DNA of 64,000 bases from Lachnospiraceae bacterium V9D3004 (GTDB lineage Bacteria; Bacillota; Clostridia; Lachnospirales; Lachnospiraceae), in assembly GCA_000621985.1 (NCBI GenBank), contig JHWW01000001.1, forward strand, positions 372,001-436,000, read 5' to 3'. This document shows positions 1 through 8,831 of the stretch, one piece after another; positions within the stretch are counted from its first letter, which is position 1, and each line of letters begins with the position of its first letter. The notes below the pieces were generated by a model. It made no database searches, had not been told where the DNA came from, and saw only the letters and a program-made list of their open reading frames with translations. The position numbers and the translations under genes were made by a program.

Positions 1-43
1 CGATCTCTGCTTCATCATCTACGAGTAAAATGTGTTCAGCCAT
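1..43 (-). CDS. Response regulator, N-terminal fragment (runs off the left edge)
   Basis: The reverse strand from position 43 reads MAEHILLVDDEAEI before leaving the window. This is the first beta strand and acidic DD pair of a CheY-like receiver domain. A GGGGAGG ribosome site lies 8 nt upstream of ATG-43. An in-frame ATG at 49 is only 2 nt from that site, so 43 is the better start. The output domain lies outside the window. Family assignment is sound, but subfamily and target genes cannot be seen. It is divergent from the secreted esterase at 210. Confidence 0.8.
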   Translation of the reverse strand, partial: MAEHILLVDDEAEI

Positions 44-65
44 ATACATTACCTCCCCGAAATAT

Positions 66-94
66 AATATACCAAACAGCAAGTGTATTATCAA
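66..94 (-). promoter_or_regulatory. Sigma-A-type promoter of the left-edge response regulator
   Basis: On the minus strand TTGATA (94-89) and TATATT (71-66) are separated by exactly 17 bp, and a TGG precedes the -10. It sits just upstream of the response regulator start at 43. On the plus strand a TATAAT at 119-124 could serve the divergent esterase gene, but its -35 (TTTCTA) is poor. Confidence 0.5.
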
Positions 95-209
95 GTTTCT
101 ATTGTAACTATACTTGCATATAATCCCATTATGGAATACAATACAGCATATAAGGGGTTATGTAACAATGTTGAAATGATCAATTACAGATTAAGGGGGA
201 CTTATGCAA

Positions 210-2816
210 ATGAACACACTGAAAAAGAGTGTCGCACTGATTCTTGCAGCTTCGATGACCTTAACGGGAATTGGCGCAGGAAGCACAGATGCGGCAAAAA
301 AACCTAAGCTTAACAAGAAAAGCAAAACTATGACTGAAGGTGAGAAGTTCACGATCAGGATCCTTAACGCAGATAAGAAGGCGAAGGTTACATGGAAGAC
401 AAGTAACAAAAAGAAGGTAAAGATCGTTAAAAAAGTATCCAAAGGCGAAAAAGCCTGTGCAGAGGTAAAGGCACTTAAGAAAGGAAAAGCTGTAATAACC
501 GCACAGTACAAAGCCGGAACTGTAAAATATAAACTTCAATGCAGGGTGATTGTTATGAAAGAAGAATCAGATAGTGATATAACAAATGCGGCTAATACAC
601 CGGGAAGCAATGATTCAAAGGCAACCGTTGACCCGAATAAAACCGTGACGCCGAATGTGACCGGAGTACCATCCGGTAACGTGACACCGAATGTGACTGA
701 TGTACCGAAAGGAACCGATGCGCCGAAAGAAACCGACAAACCTGGTGATCCCGGTAATGAGACGTCCGAAGCCACACAGACACCAAAGCCTTCAGATCCG
801 GGCGAGGCTACGCAGGTGCCGACGCCAAGACCTACGGATGTACCGATTGCAAAACCGACGGCAACGCCAACAACAAAACCGACGGTAGCACCGACAATAA
901 AACCTACAGCAAAACCGACGGCAACACCTACAGCTGCCGCAAAGCCGACAGATCCTGTGATAGCCAGACCGACTCCGCCGGATAATGATCCCAATGCCGT
1001 AAAATGGGTCACAACATGGGGAACAGCCGAAGAGAAGAATGATATCAATGCAGACAGAATGCCTCAACTTCCGCTTAAGAATTCAACAATAAGACAGATA
1101 ATAAAAGTAACGACAGGCGGTAACTGGATCAAGTTCAGATTATCAAATCAATACGGACAGAGCGATGTTGTTGTTAATTCAATGCACATTGCAAAACAGG
1201 TTCAGGCAGACAAGTCGATCATTGATACCGATACGGATACGATCGTGACTGTAGGAGGCAGTGAGTCATTTACAATACCTAAGGGCAAGGTGATAGAAAC
1301 CGACGCAACCAATTTCAGTGTTGATGCATTGGAGAATGTGGCTGTATCCATGTATTTTACAAGTGGTCCAACTTCCAATGTGACAGGACACAGGGGCGCC
1401 AGGGCAACATCATATCAGGTTGCCGGTAACAGTGTAAGCGCTAAGGAATTCACTTCCCCGAAGACTACCACAAGCTGGTTCTTCCTTGCGGATGCATCCC
1501 TTTTGTCCAAAGAGACAGGCAGGGCAGTGGTATGTTTCGGCGACTCAATAACCGACGGATACGGAACAGATGCGGGTAATCTTGGTAAGAAGCCTGACAG
1601 TTATACGAGATGGGGAGATTATTTTGCAAAGAGACTTCAGGCCAATGAATCCACAAAAGATGTGGCCGTTATAAATGAAGGAATAGGCGCCAACGGAATG
1701 CTTGGCAGTTATCCAACCGATTCCGGAAAGAACAGATTCCTAAGAGATCTTACGGAGCATGACGGAGTAGCTTACTGCATCATATTGTTCGGTGTAAATG
1801 ATCTGGATAAATTACAGAACACAAGTAAATACAATCAGCTTCAGCCGGAATATGCAAAGATGGTTACCACGTGTCACAATTACGGTATCAAAGTGTATGC
1901 CGCGCCTATACTTCCTTTCGGAAAGAGCAGTTATTACAGCGAGAATTCCGAAAAAGTAAGGAATATGCTTAATGACTGGATGCGTGATACCGAAAAATCC
2001 GGTTTTGACGGAATAATAGATTTTGAGAGCGCTGTATGGGATCCGAATAACCATAAGAATATCCTTGAAGCCTACACTCACAGTGACGGACTTCACCCAT
2101 ATGACGGGTATGAGGCAATGGCAAATGCGATAGATCTGTCAATGTTTGAGTATGATCCTGACTGGGTACCGAACAATCCGTCATCGGGTTCGGACGATAC
2201 ACTCCCTGAGGATAAGCCTTATGAATTCGAGGCTGTGACAGGAGGAATTGCCCTTGATATGGCGTCATACCGTAATATGTCAGGTGGCGGCGGATATGAT
2301 TCCACACGTAAAGCCGTAACCATTAATGACAAATCATCAAGTGATAACAGCCAGGGAACATGGACGCTTCCGAATACGATCCCTAATATCAATCAGGGAG
2401 ATGTGGTTACTTTCAGAGTTCAGGGATATAATTACGGAACAAGCGGATTCAGATTCTGGATAGGAAGCGATGTGAGTGGATGCTCAACACCTGTGATGCT
2501 TGTGGATTCACCTGATAATAATCAGCTTATAGATAAGAGTCTGGGATATCCGTGCGAGAAGGATACAAGCGGCAATGTGCTCACGCCATCAACAAGAAAT
2601 AATGTGAGCAATAAAGTCACATGCAATCAGATGGCCATAGGCGCCGACAAAGACACACATGCATTTGATGTGACGTTCTCGTTCAAGGCGGGAATAAGCC
2701 AGAATGACACTAACGGAGTGTGCTCGAATCTGACGCTTAAGTATATATTCGGAGGAAGTACTTCGGGATATATCGACGGACTTGTTATTAAGAATATATA
2801 TTATATACCTAAATGA
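210..2816 (+). CDS. Secreted SGNH/GDSL esterase with Ig-like N-terminus and a C-terminal accessory module
   Basis: This is an exported multi-domain esterase. Counting from ATG-204, a signal peptide (about 1-30) is followed by a lysine-rich Ig-like domain (about 33-120), a Pro/Thr-rich linker (about 125-265), a beta-rich leader starting WVTTWGTAEE (about 268-430), the SGNH hydrolase (about 440-655) and a 200-residue beta-rich module (about 665-870). The SGNH blocks are visible: FGDSITDG with nucleophile Ser448, GVND (about 530-533) and DGLHP with Asp628 and His631. The family removes acyl, often acetyl, groups from polysaccharides or lipids; the substrate here is unknown. The C-terminal module recurs in the next gene. 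ATG-210 is preferred because the AGGGGGA site ends 9 nt before it, against 3 nt for ATG-204. No sortase signal is present. Confidence 0.88.
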   Translation: MNTLKKSVALILAASMTLTGIGAGSTDAAKKPKLNKKSKTMTEGEKFTIRILNADKKAKVTWKTSNKKKVKIVKKVSKGEKACAEVKALKKGKAVITAQYKAGTVKYKLQCRVIVMKEESDSDITNAANTPGSNDSKATVDPNKTVTPNVTGVPSGNVTPNVTDVPKGTDAPKETDKPGDPGNETSEATQTPKPSDPGEATQVPTPRPTDVPIAKPTATPTTKPTVAPTIKPTAKPTATPTAAAKPTDPVIARPTPPDNDPNAVKWVTTWGTAEEKNDINADRMPQLPLKNSTIRQIIKVTTGGNWIKFRLSNQYGQSDVVVNSMHIAKQVQADKSIIDTDTDTIVTVGGSESFTIPKGKVIETDATNFSVDALENVAVSMYFTSGPTSNVTGHRGARATSYQVAGNSVSAKEFTSPKTTTSWFFLADASLLSKETGRAVVCFGDSITDGYGTDAGNLGKKPDSYTRWGDYFAKRLQANESTKDVAVINEGIGANGMLGSYPTDSGKNRFLRDLTEHDGVAYCIILFGVNDLDKLQNTSKYNQLQPEYAKMVTTCHNYGIKVYAAPILPFGKSSYYSENSEKVRNMLNDWMRDTEKSGFDGIIDFESAVWDPNNHKNILEAYTHSDGLHPYDGYEAMANAIDLSMFEYDPDWVPNNPSSGSDDTLPEDKPYEFEAVTGGIALDMASYRNMSGGGGYDSTRKAVTINDKSSSDNSQGTWTLPNTIPNINQGDVVTFRVQGYNYGTSGFRFWIGSDVSGCSTPVMLVDSPDNNQLIDKSLGYPCEKDTSGNVLTPSTRNNVSNKVTCNQMAIGADKDTHAFDVTFSFKAGISQNDTNGVCSNLTLKYIFGGSTSGYIDGLVIKNIYYIPK

Positions 2817-2828
2817 TAGATCATACAG

Positions 2829-3030
2829 AGTTACTCTTCACAGTCCACCCACGCCTTTAACCCATAGCCCATCTGCTTCGCATATGTCGCAGCTTCGCCG
2901 CTTATGGCTATGGGGCGTGGGGGAAGTTCCTGCTTCTAAAGAACTTCCTTGGGAACAACATATTGCTTCTTATGTGCAAGCACAACGAATCAATATGACA
3001 TTCCCAAGGACTGTGAAGAGTAACTTTTTT
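2829..3030. other. Nested inverted-repeat structure in the 349-bp gap 2817-3165
   Basis: An 18-bp perfect inverted repeat (2829-2846 with 3008-3025) encloses several smaller stems: 2848-2855/2914-2921, 2861-2869/2906-2914, 2922-2929/2941-2948 and 2947-2955/3001-3009. Some of these overlap and must be alternatives. The right outer arm runs directly into six Ts (3025-3030), so as RNA it could end transcription of the upstream esterase gene. The left half contains dispersed repeat family A. The rest of the gap holds a TATAAT at 3039-3044 without a convincing -35, and a 7-bp hairpin (3095-3101/3117-3123) in the probable leader of the next gene. No coding potential is evident. Confidence 0.7.
2830..2916 (-). 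repeat. Dispersed palindromic repeat family A, copy 1
   Basis: The reverse complement of this stretch aligns with 8832-8917 at roughly 80% identity by eye with one gap. It begins GCCCCAT, has a core GCGAAGCTGCG, then ATGGGTTA, then GCGTGGG, and ends AGTAAC in both copies. Both copies keep CCCATA/TATGGG arms and a small GC(A/G)GC-GAA-GCTGC hairpin. Neither lies in a gene. Confidence 0.8.
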
Positions 3031-3165
3031 GCAAAGTATATAATACAAAATACAATATGACTTCCCAGTCATATAAGGTATTATTAGAGTTGGAGTGGTT
3101 TTATCGCGGCATAACGAAACCACCGAAAATATATTACATAATTCTATCTTAAAGGAGGAAGTAAA

Positions 3166-5397
3166 ATGAGGTTTATGAAAAAGGGCGTAGCAGTAGCTCT
3201 TACAGCAGCAATGGTTGTTACTCTTGCTCCGGCTAACAGTAACAGTGCCGATGCAGCTAAGAAGCCGTCAATTAAAAAGCAGGTTAATGTAGCAGCAGGA
3301 AGTTCAGTTAAGATTGCAGTTAAGAATGCTACAAAGAAAGCCAAAGTAAAGTGGAGCATCAAAGGCAAGGCAGCAAAGATCAACAAGAAGAAGACAGTTA
3401 CCAAAGGTAAAAAGGTAAGCGTTACCGTAGTTGGTGTCAGCAAAGGTACGGCTACCGTAACAGGTAAATATACTGCTGGTAAGTTAAAGAAGAAATTAAC
3501 AGTTAAGGTAACAGTTACAGAGGCAGCAGCTGATAACAATACAACAACGACATCAGCTAATCCTTCAGCATCAAGTGGAGTACAGGCTCCAATAGCATCA
3601 GCTTCAACAGCACCGACAGGCAGCCAGGGCGGTCAGAATGCAACAACAGCACCGACAGGCAGTGATGCAACTCCGACAGCAAGCGGCAATGCGGAACCTA
3701 CAGTAACCAAGACACCAAGACCGACTAAGACACCTACACCGGTTCCGACAGCAACACCTACTCCGCTTCCGTCAGACAAGCCTTTCGAATTCGATGCAGT
3801 ACCGGGTGGAATTCCGATCGATGTATCAACATTCCATACAGCATCAGGTACAGGCGGATATGATGCAGAACGTAAGGCAGTTACAATTAATGACGTTCAG
3901 GCCGGTGACAACAGCCATGGTTCATGGGCTCTTCCGAATACGATTCCGAAGATCAACATGGGCGATGTTGTTACATTCAGAGTTCAGGGTTATAACTATG
4001 GAACAAGCGGATTCAGATTCTGGATCGGAACTGAAGGCAGCGGTGGATGTACACCTGTAATGCTCGTTGATGAGCCGGATGAGAACCTTCTTATCGATCC
4101 TGCACTTGGATATCCTTGTGTTAAGGATGATGATGGTAATGTAATCTCTGCAGGTACCGGTGAAGGAAATCAGGGTAAGACTACTTACAACCAGATGGCT
4201 ATCAATAAGGATAAAGATACCAACGCATTTGATCTGACATTCAGCTTCAAGGCAGGTACAAGCCAGGATGATACAAACGGTAACTTCAATACATTCACAC
4301 TTAAGTACATCTTCGGTGGAGATACATCAGGATACATCAATGGTCTTGTAATCAAGAACATCTACTATATCGCTGATCCGAATGCTACTCCGGCACCTAC
4401 AGATGTTCCTAAGGTAGCAGACGGTTATGTAAGATGTAATACAGTTGACGAATTCGATCCTCAGTCAACAGATGGCAGTTATGTATTAACATTCAACAAC
4501 ATTATCCCGGGTGATGATGACAAGACACCTGCATATCATAATAAGGGCGATCTCTATGCACTTTCAGATGCCAATGATGCAGAAAGTTATGTGAAGTTCG
4601 CGAATGCCGACATACCTGCTGACAGAAGCTACATTGACATTAACAAAGAAGATACAGGTATTATATGGAATGTAGAACCCAGACCAACCTACGGTGAAGG
4701 CGGAGTAGTGACTTCTTGTAAGTATATTCTGCGTAATGAGAAGACCGGTAAGTATCTTGCAATTACTCAATCAGGTGATTCATACAGCGTAGCTTATAAA
4801 GATTCTGAAGATGACGAGTGCGAATTCGAACTGGTACAAAGAATCGGTGAAGAGATCGAATATGTATCACTTTCATCAGTGAAATACGAAAACAGATTCT
4901 TAAGAATAAGCACCAGCGGCAAGAAGTTCTCTGTAGGTACAACTTCAAAGTCTACAGACGGACGTAACGGAAGCATTCATATCTATAAGTATGAAGAGCC
5001 GGAAGTAATCGATCTTAGTGGTATCGAATTCGCCGAGAACGGTACTACCAAGGAAACTAATGATGATGGTAGTGTAACATTCACAGGCAACAATTTCTCG
5101 GGAATATTCGTTAAACTTCCGGAAGCACTTGCAGCCGGTGATCAGGTTGAAGTTACACTGGAATACGAATGTGAAGGTAGTTCAGTAGAGGCAAGAACAT
5201 ATCTTGTAAAAGGTGCTGCAGATGCAAGAGCTTGTGAGAATGATTCTATACTTACGGGATCAAAAGGCGCAATTTCAGGAACAATGACAGCTAATGGTGA
5301 TGCTGACTACGTTATGATCAAGGCTGATAAGTATGATACTACATTTACTAAGCTTACTATCAAGAATGTTACAATGGAAGTTATTCCGAGCAAGTAA
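3166..5397 (+). CDS. Secreted multi-module protein sharing the accessory module of the upstream esterase
   Basis: This is an exported 743-residue protein with no recognisable catalytic domain. A signal peptide (about 1-28, ending in SADA) leads to a lysine-rich Ig-like domain (about 30-115), a Pro/Thr linker (about 118-205) and a module (about 206-405) closely similar to residues 665-870 of the preceding esterase, with TFRVQGYNYGTSGFRFWIG present in both. Next is a beta-rich region (about 420-610, with KYILRNEKTGKYLAI) that could be a trefoil-type sugar-binding fold. The C-terminal domain (about 620-743) looks like a beta sandwich. Absence of an enzyme domain suggests a binding or scaffold role on the cell surface or on plant polysaccharide; this is inference. 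AAAGGAGG sits 7 nt before the ATG. A strong terminator follows. Confidence 0.75.
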   Translation: MRFMKKGVAVALTAAMVVTLAPANSNSADAAKKPSIKKQVNVAAGSSVKIAVKNATKKAKVKWSIKGKAAKINKKKTVTKGKKVSVTVVGVSKGTATVTGKYTAGKLKKKLTVKVTVTEAAADNNTTTTSANPSASSGVQAPIASASTAPTGSQGGQNATTAPTGSDATPTASGNAEPTVTKTPRPTKTPTPVPTATPTPLPSDKPFEFDAVPGGIPIDVSTFHTASGTGGYDAERKAVTINDVQAGDNSHGSWALPNTIPKINMGDVVTFRVQGYNYGTSGFRFWIGTEGSGGCTPVMLVDEPDENLLIDPALGYPCVKDDDGNVISAGTGEGNQGKTTYNQMAINKDKDTNAFDLTFSFKAGTSQDDTNGNFNTFTLKYIFGGDTSGYINGLVIKNIYYIADPNATPAPTDVPKVADGYVRCNTVDEFDPQSTDGSYVLTFNNIIPGDDDKTPAYHNKGDLYALSDANDAESYVKFANADIPADRSYIDINKEDTGIIWNVEPRPTYGEGGVVTSCKYILRNEKTGKYLAITQSGDSYSVAYKDSEDDECEFELVQRIGEEIEYVSLSSVKYENRFLRISTSGKKFSVGTTSKSTDGRNGSIHIYKYEEPEVIDLSGIEFAENGTTKETNDDGSVTFTGNNFSGIFVKLPEALAAGDQVEVTLEYECEGSSVEARTYLVKGAADARACENDSILTGSKGAISGTMTANGDADYVMIKADKYDTTFTKLTIKNVTMEVIPSK

Positions 5398-5433
5398 TAT
5401 TATCAGATTGACTTAACAGAATTATAATCAGGC

Positions 5434-5468
5434 CCCCCCGTATACTCTGTTGTATACGGGGGGTTTTT
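5434..5468 (+). terminator. Intrinsic terminator after the secreted multi-module gene
   Basis: A 12-bp perfect stem CCCCCCGTATAC/GTATACGGGGGG with a 6-nt loop is followed by TTTTT. This is a textbook Rho-independent terminator 37 nt after the stop codon. Confidence 0.95.
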
Positions 5469-5505
5469 ACGTTGCAACGAGTCCAATATTCGTCATAAAA
5501 AACCA

Positions 5506-5534
5506 TTTACACATTTCCTCTTTTACGATATAGT
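5506..5534 (+). promoter_or_regulatory. Sigma-A-type promoter upstream of the mraY-like gene
   Basis: TTTACA (5506-5511) and TATAGT (5529-5534) are separated by 17 bp. It lies between the terminator at 5434-5468 and the gene at 5577, so it probably starts the mraY-like/pot transcript. Confidence 0.6.
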
Positions 5535-5576
5535 ATATAGGTGTGTTGATATATTAACAGGAAAGGACCTGATGCA

Positions 5577-6548
5577 ATGTTTTATTATATCGCAGATAAA
5601 TCAATTCCATTGGTGGCATTAATAGGAATATTATTCGCATTTTTTGCAACATGCTTCTTTACAGGCAAGTTCAATCAATATCTTCCGAAGGATATAGGAA
5701 GGGACTTTGCGCACGACGGTAAATTGTCGGCAGGAAAACCCAGGGGAGCCGGATTTATATTTGTATTGGTATATCTTGTAAGTGCCCTCGTATTCGGAAA
5801 GCCGGATATGGAGATCATAATATATATGATATTGTTGTTCGCCGCCATGATGACCGGATTCCTTGATGACGCATCCAAGGCACCATGGGGAGAATATAAG
5901 AAAGGTCTGCTTGACTTTTTGATAGCGATAGCTGTAGCTGTAACATTTTTAATGAACAACGAGAACACAATATATCTCGCATTGTTCGATGTGACTGTTA
6001 CGATACCTGTCGTAGTGTATGGAATACTTATAGTCATTCTTGTATGGGCTTCGATAAATGTTACGAACTGTGCCGACGGTGTTGACGGACTCTCGGGCAC
6101 TCTCACGATGATCACACTTATGTCCGTATATGCGCTCAATAATTTGCTCTTTACAGGGCTTGAATTTAATTATTTTATACTACTGTTCGTTGTATGCCTT
6201 CTTGGGTATCTGTGGTTTAATGCGACCCCGAGCAAACTCCTTATGGGAGATGCCGGTTCGAGAGCGATGGGATTATTCATTGCATTTGCAGTGCTTAAGA
6301 TGGGAAGTCCCCTTTTGTACCTGCTTGTTGCGATAGTGATCATACTTGACGGCGGACTCGGACTTATCAAAGTGTCGTTATTAAGATTCCTCAAGATACA
6401 TATACTTAAGAATACGAGAACACCGCTTCATGACCAGGTAAGGAAAGTAAACGGCTGGTCGAACACCCAGACTGTGTTCAGATTTGCGATCATCCAGATA
6501 ATAATATCAATTGCGACAGTATATATGATATATGTTGTAAGAAGCTAA
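5577..6548 (+). CDS. mraY: MraY-family phospho-N-acetylmuramoyl-pentapeptide transferase
   Basis: This is an integral membrane glycosyltransferase of the polyprenyl-phosphate N-acetylhexosamine-1-phosphate transferase superfamily. MraY makes lipid I from UDP-MurNAc-pentapeptide and undecaprenyl phosphate. It is 323 residues with about ten hydrophobic segments, the usual MraY size. Motifs in order are GKLSAGKPRGAGF, the acidic FLDDASKAPWGEYKKG, NCADGVDGLSG, MGDAGS, and TPLHDQVRKVNGWSNTQTV near the C-terminus. The last matches the MraY layout better than WecA, but the usual His-His-His reads His-Asp-Gln. The gene is not beside other mur or fts genes, so it may be a second copy or a specialised paralogue. 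An AGGAAAGGA site lies 9 nt before the ATG. It is 21 nt ahead of potA and probably cotranscribed. Confidence 0.8.
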   Translation: MFYYIADKSIPLVALIGILFAFFATCFFTGKFNQYLPKDIGRDFAHDGKLSAGKPRGAGFIFVLVYLVSALVFGKPDMEIIIYMILLFAAMMTGFLDDASKAPWGEYKKGLLDFLIAIAVAVTFLMNNENTIYLALFDVTVTIPVVVYGILIVILVWASINVTNCADGVDGLSGTLTMITLMSVYALNNLLFTGLEFNYFILLFVVCLLGYLWFNATPSKLLMGDAGSRAMGLFIAFAVLKMGSPLLYLLVAIVIILDGGLGLIKVSLLRFLKIHILKNTRTPLHDQVRKVNGWSNTQTVFRFAIIQIIISIATVYMIYVVRS

Positions 6549-6569
6549 TATATGAACAAGGAATAAGAC

Positions 6570-8033
6570 ATGACAGACAATATTATTGAACTTGTAGGAA
6601 TTAAAAAATGCTTCGATGGTGAAGCAGTTGTTGAAGATTTTAATCTGACAGTAAAAAGAGGGGAATTCGTGACCCTTCTCGGTCCATCCGGATGCGGCAA
6701 GACGACTACGCTCAGAATGATAGCGGGTTTTGAATTGCCGACAGAGGGGAAGATACTTCTTAACGGAGAAGACATAAGTGGTCTTCCACCGTATAAGAGA
6801 TCTATCAATACCGTATTTCAGCGGTATGCTTTATTTCCACACCTTAATGTATATGAGAATATCGCGTTCGGCCTTAAGCTTAAGAAGCTTGAAAAGAAGG
6901 AGATAGTTGACAAGGTTGCGAAGGTTCTTGATGTTGTTGATATGGAGGGCTTCGAAAAGAGGCGTATATCAACATTGTCGGGAGGACAGCAGCAGAGGAT
7001 CGCCATCGCAAGAGCTATCGTAAATGAACCTGAGATCCTTCTTCTTGACGAGCCTCTCGGAGCTCTTGATCTGAAAATGAGAAAAGAGATGCAGCTTGAA
7101 CTTATGGAGATGCAGCATAATCTCGGCATAACATTTATATATGTTACCCATGATCAGGAAGAGGCGCTTACAATGTCCGACAAGATCGTTGTAATGGCAA
7201 ACGGACGTATACAGCAGACGGGAACGCCGGAAAAGATATACAATGAGCCGAGCAATGCATTTGTTGCGGACTTCATAGGCGAGTCCAACATATTCAACGG
7301 TACGATGACGGGGCTTCTTAAAGTAACGTTCTGCGATGCCGAATTCGAGTGCCTTGATAATTATCCAAGGGGAACGAAGCTTGATGTAGTAGTAAGACCG
7401 GAGGATATATTCTTTAATGACCTGTCTGTGACTAAACCGTCTTCTGCAGGTCAGCTGACCGGTGAAGTGATATCGGTCGTATTCAAAGGCATACATTATG
7501 AGATAACCGTTCAGTGCGGAAAGAATGAAGTTGTAATACAACGCACCCGCTCTGCCAATGTCGGTGACACTGTTGAGATGTATATTGAGCCTGACGCAAT
7601 TCACTGCATGCCTTGTGATACTCTTGTCAACAGCTTCGAGGGTGAGATCACAAAGCACAATATGGTTGAGTTCGGTGACGGTGAATACGAATGTGATGTG
7701 ACAATGCTATATCCCGGTTCTCACATAGATGAGGACGGTTATGTTGTAACAGGTGATGGTGAACGCATAGATGTTAGAGGAATCAGGGTAAATGTCGAGA
7801 TACCAGTTGAAGCCATATCGATGAGTGACGATCAGGAAGGAACAAGAGCCTGCGGCAATATCATCAACCTTATATATAAGGGCGACCATTACAATTATCT
7901 TATCAAGACGGATAACGGATTCGAGTATGTGCTTGATGATGAATATCTGTGGAACGAGAATGACTATGTAAGTATTATTATTCCAAAGGAAGCTATTAAG
8001 CTTACGATGAATACGGAGGGAACTGTGAATTGA
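6570..8033 (+). CDS. potA: Spermidine/putrescine ABC transporter ATPase PotA
   Basis: This is the ATP-hydrolysing subunit of a polyamine-type importer, acting on the cytoplasmic face with PotB and PotC. The nucleotide-binding domain (about 1-235) shows Walker A GPSGCGKTT (38-46), Q-loop QRYALFPH, signature LSGGQQQR (about 136-143), Walker B ILLLDEP (about 156-162) and H-loop VTHDQEEAL (His about 194). The C-terminal part (about 240-487) is longer than in typical PotA proteins of about 350-380 residues. It seems to contain two TOBE-like halves, each with a GxxxxxxYKGxHY-type element. The stop codon overlaps the potB TTG start, indicating translational coupling. Polyamine specificity is inferred from the operon and the PotD-like receptor. 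Confidence 0.9.
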   Translation: MTDNIIELVGIKKCFDGEAVVEDFNLTVKRGEFVTLLGPSGCGKTTTLRMIAGFELPTEGKILLNGEDISGLPPYKRSINTVFQRYALFPHLNVYENIAFGLKLKKLEKKEIVDKVAKVLDVVDMEGFEKRRISTLSGGQQQRIAIARAIVNEPEILLLDEPLGALDLKMRKEMQLELMEMQHNLGITFIYVTHDQEEALTMSDKIVVMANGRIQQTGTPEKIYNEPSNAFVADFIGESNIFNGTMTGLLKVTFCDAEFECLDNYPRGTKLDVVVRPEDIFFNDLSVTKPSSAGQLTGEVISVVFKGIHYEITVQCGKNEVVIQRTRSANVGDTVEMYIEPDAIHCMPCDTLVNSFEGEITKHNMVEFGDGEYECDVTMLYPGSHIDEDGYVVTGDGERIDVRGIRVNVEIPVEAISMSDDQEGTRACGNIINLIYKGDHYNYLIKTDNGFEYVLDDEYLWNENDYVSIIIPKEAIKLTMNTEGTVN

Positions 8034-8830
8034 GCAGAATATTTGACCGAAGTAAATTGTGCATACCATATGCTTTGTTTTTGTCACTGTTCGTGGTGGC
8101 TCCGGTTATTGTTATACTCTATTATGCTTTCACCAATGGCAAAGGTGAGATATCATTTAATAATCTTATAGATTTTTTTACGTCGGGCAATACGATAGGA
8201 ACGCTTATATACAGTATAGCCCTGGCAGCGGTGGTGACTGTTGTATGCCTGCTCATTGCATATCCCACTGCGTATATTCTTGCAAATATGAAGCACGGCA
8301 GGCAGGGGCTTCTCATCATTTTTCTAATTCCAATGTGGATCAATTTTACATTAAGGATAACAGCGCTTAAGGAAGTATTAAGTTACATTGAGGGGAATCT
8401 TGCATATTATCCGTTCCTTAATACTGTCATCGGGCAGACTTATGACTTCTTACCTTTCATGATACTTCCGTTATATACGACTCTTATCAAACTTGATAAG
8501 AATCTGATAGAGGCTTCGCACGATCTTGGGGCGGGCAATGCCGTGACATTCGTGAGGGTCATACTTCCATTGTCTCTTCCGGGGATAATGAGCGGAATAA
8601 CAATGGTATTCCTCCCGGCAATGACTAATTATGTGATTCTTGACATGCTGTATAACAGCACTTACATTATGGGAAGCCTTATAGGCAGTTATTTCAGCGC
8701 ATATAACTGGCATAAGGGTTCAATGATATCGATAGTTATGCTCGTGCTTGTGTTCATCGCGACGCTGTATACGGACAGGTTCTCGGATAAGGAAGGTACT
8801 ATCCACAGTCCTTCGAGTGCTAAAGGGTGA
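8030..8830 (+). CDS. potB: Spermidine/putrescine ABC transporter permease PotB
   Basis: This inner-membrane permease subunit has 266 residues, about six membrane helices and the EAA loop that contacts PotA (EASHDLGAGNAVTFVRVILP, about 162-181). It starts at TTG-8030, which overlaps the potA stop by four bases. GGAGGG lies about 9-10 nt upstream, and no in-frame ATG or GTG is better placed, so coupled translation is likely. Its stop is followed at once by a dispersed repeat element that separates it from potC. Family assignment is firm; exact substrate is inferred. Confidence 0.88.
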   Translation: MSRIFDRSKLCIPYALFLSLFVVAPVIVILYYAFTNGKGEISFNNLIDFFTSGNTIGTLIYSIALAAVVTVVCLLIAYPTAYILANMKHGRQGLLIIFLIPMWINFTLRITALKEVLSYIEGNLAYYPFLNTVIGQTYDFLPFMILPLYTTLIKLDKNLIEASHDLGAGNAVTFVRVILPLSLPGIMSGITMVFLPAMTNYVILDMLYNSTYIMGSLIGSYFSAYNWHKGSMISIVMLVLVFIATLYTDRFSDKEGTIHSPSSAKG

Positions 8831-8831
8831 T

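Noticed and set aside
2782-3060. 92-codon open frame downstream of the SGNH esterase
   Set aside because: It runs through the palindromic repeat region, has no ribosome site and gives a low-complexity protein; it is a by-product of the repeat.
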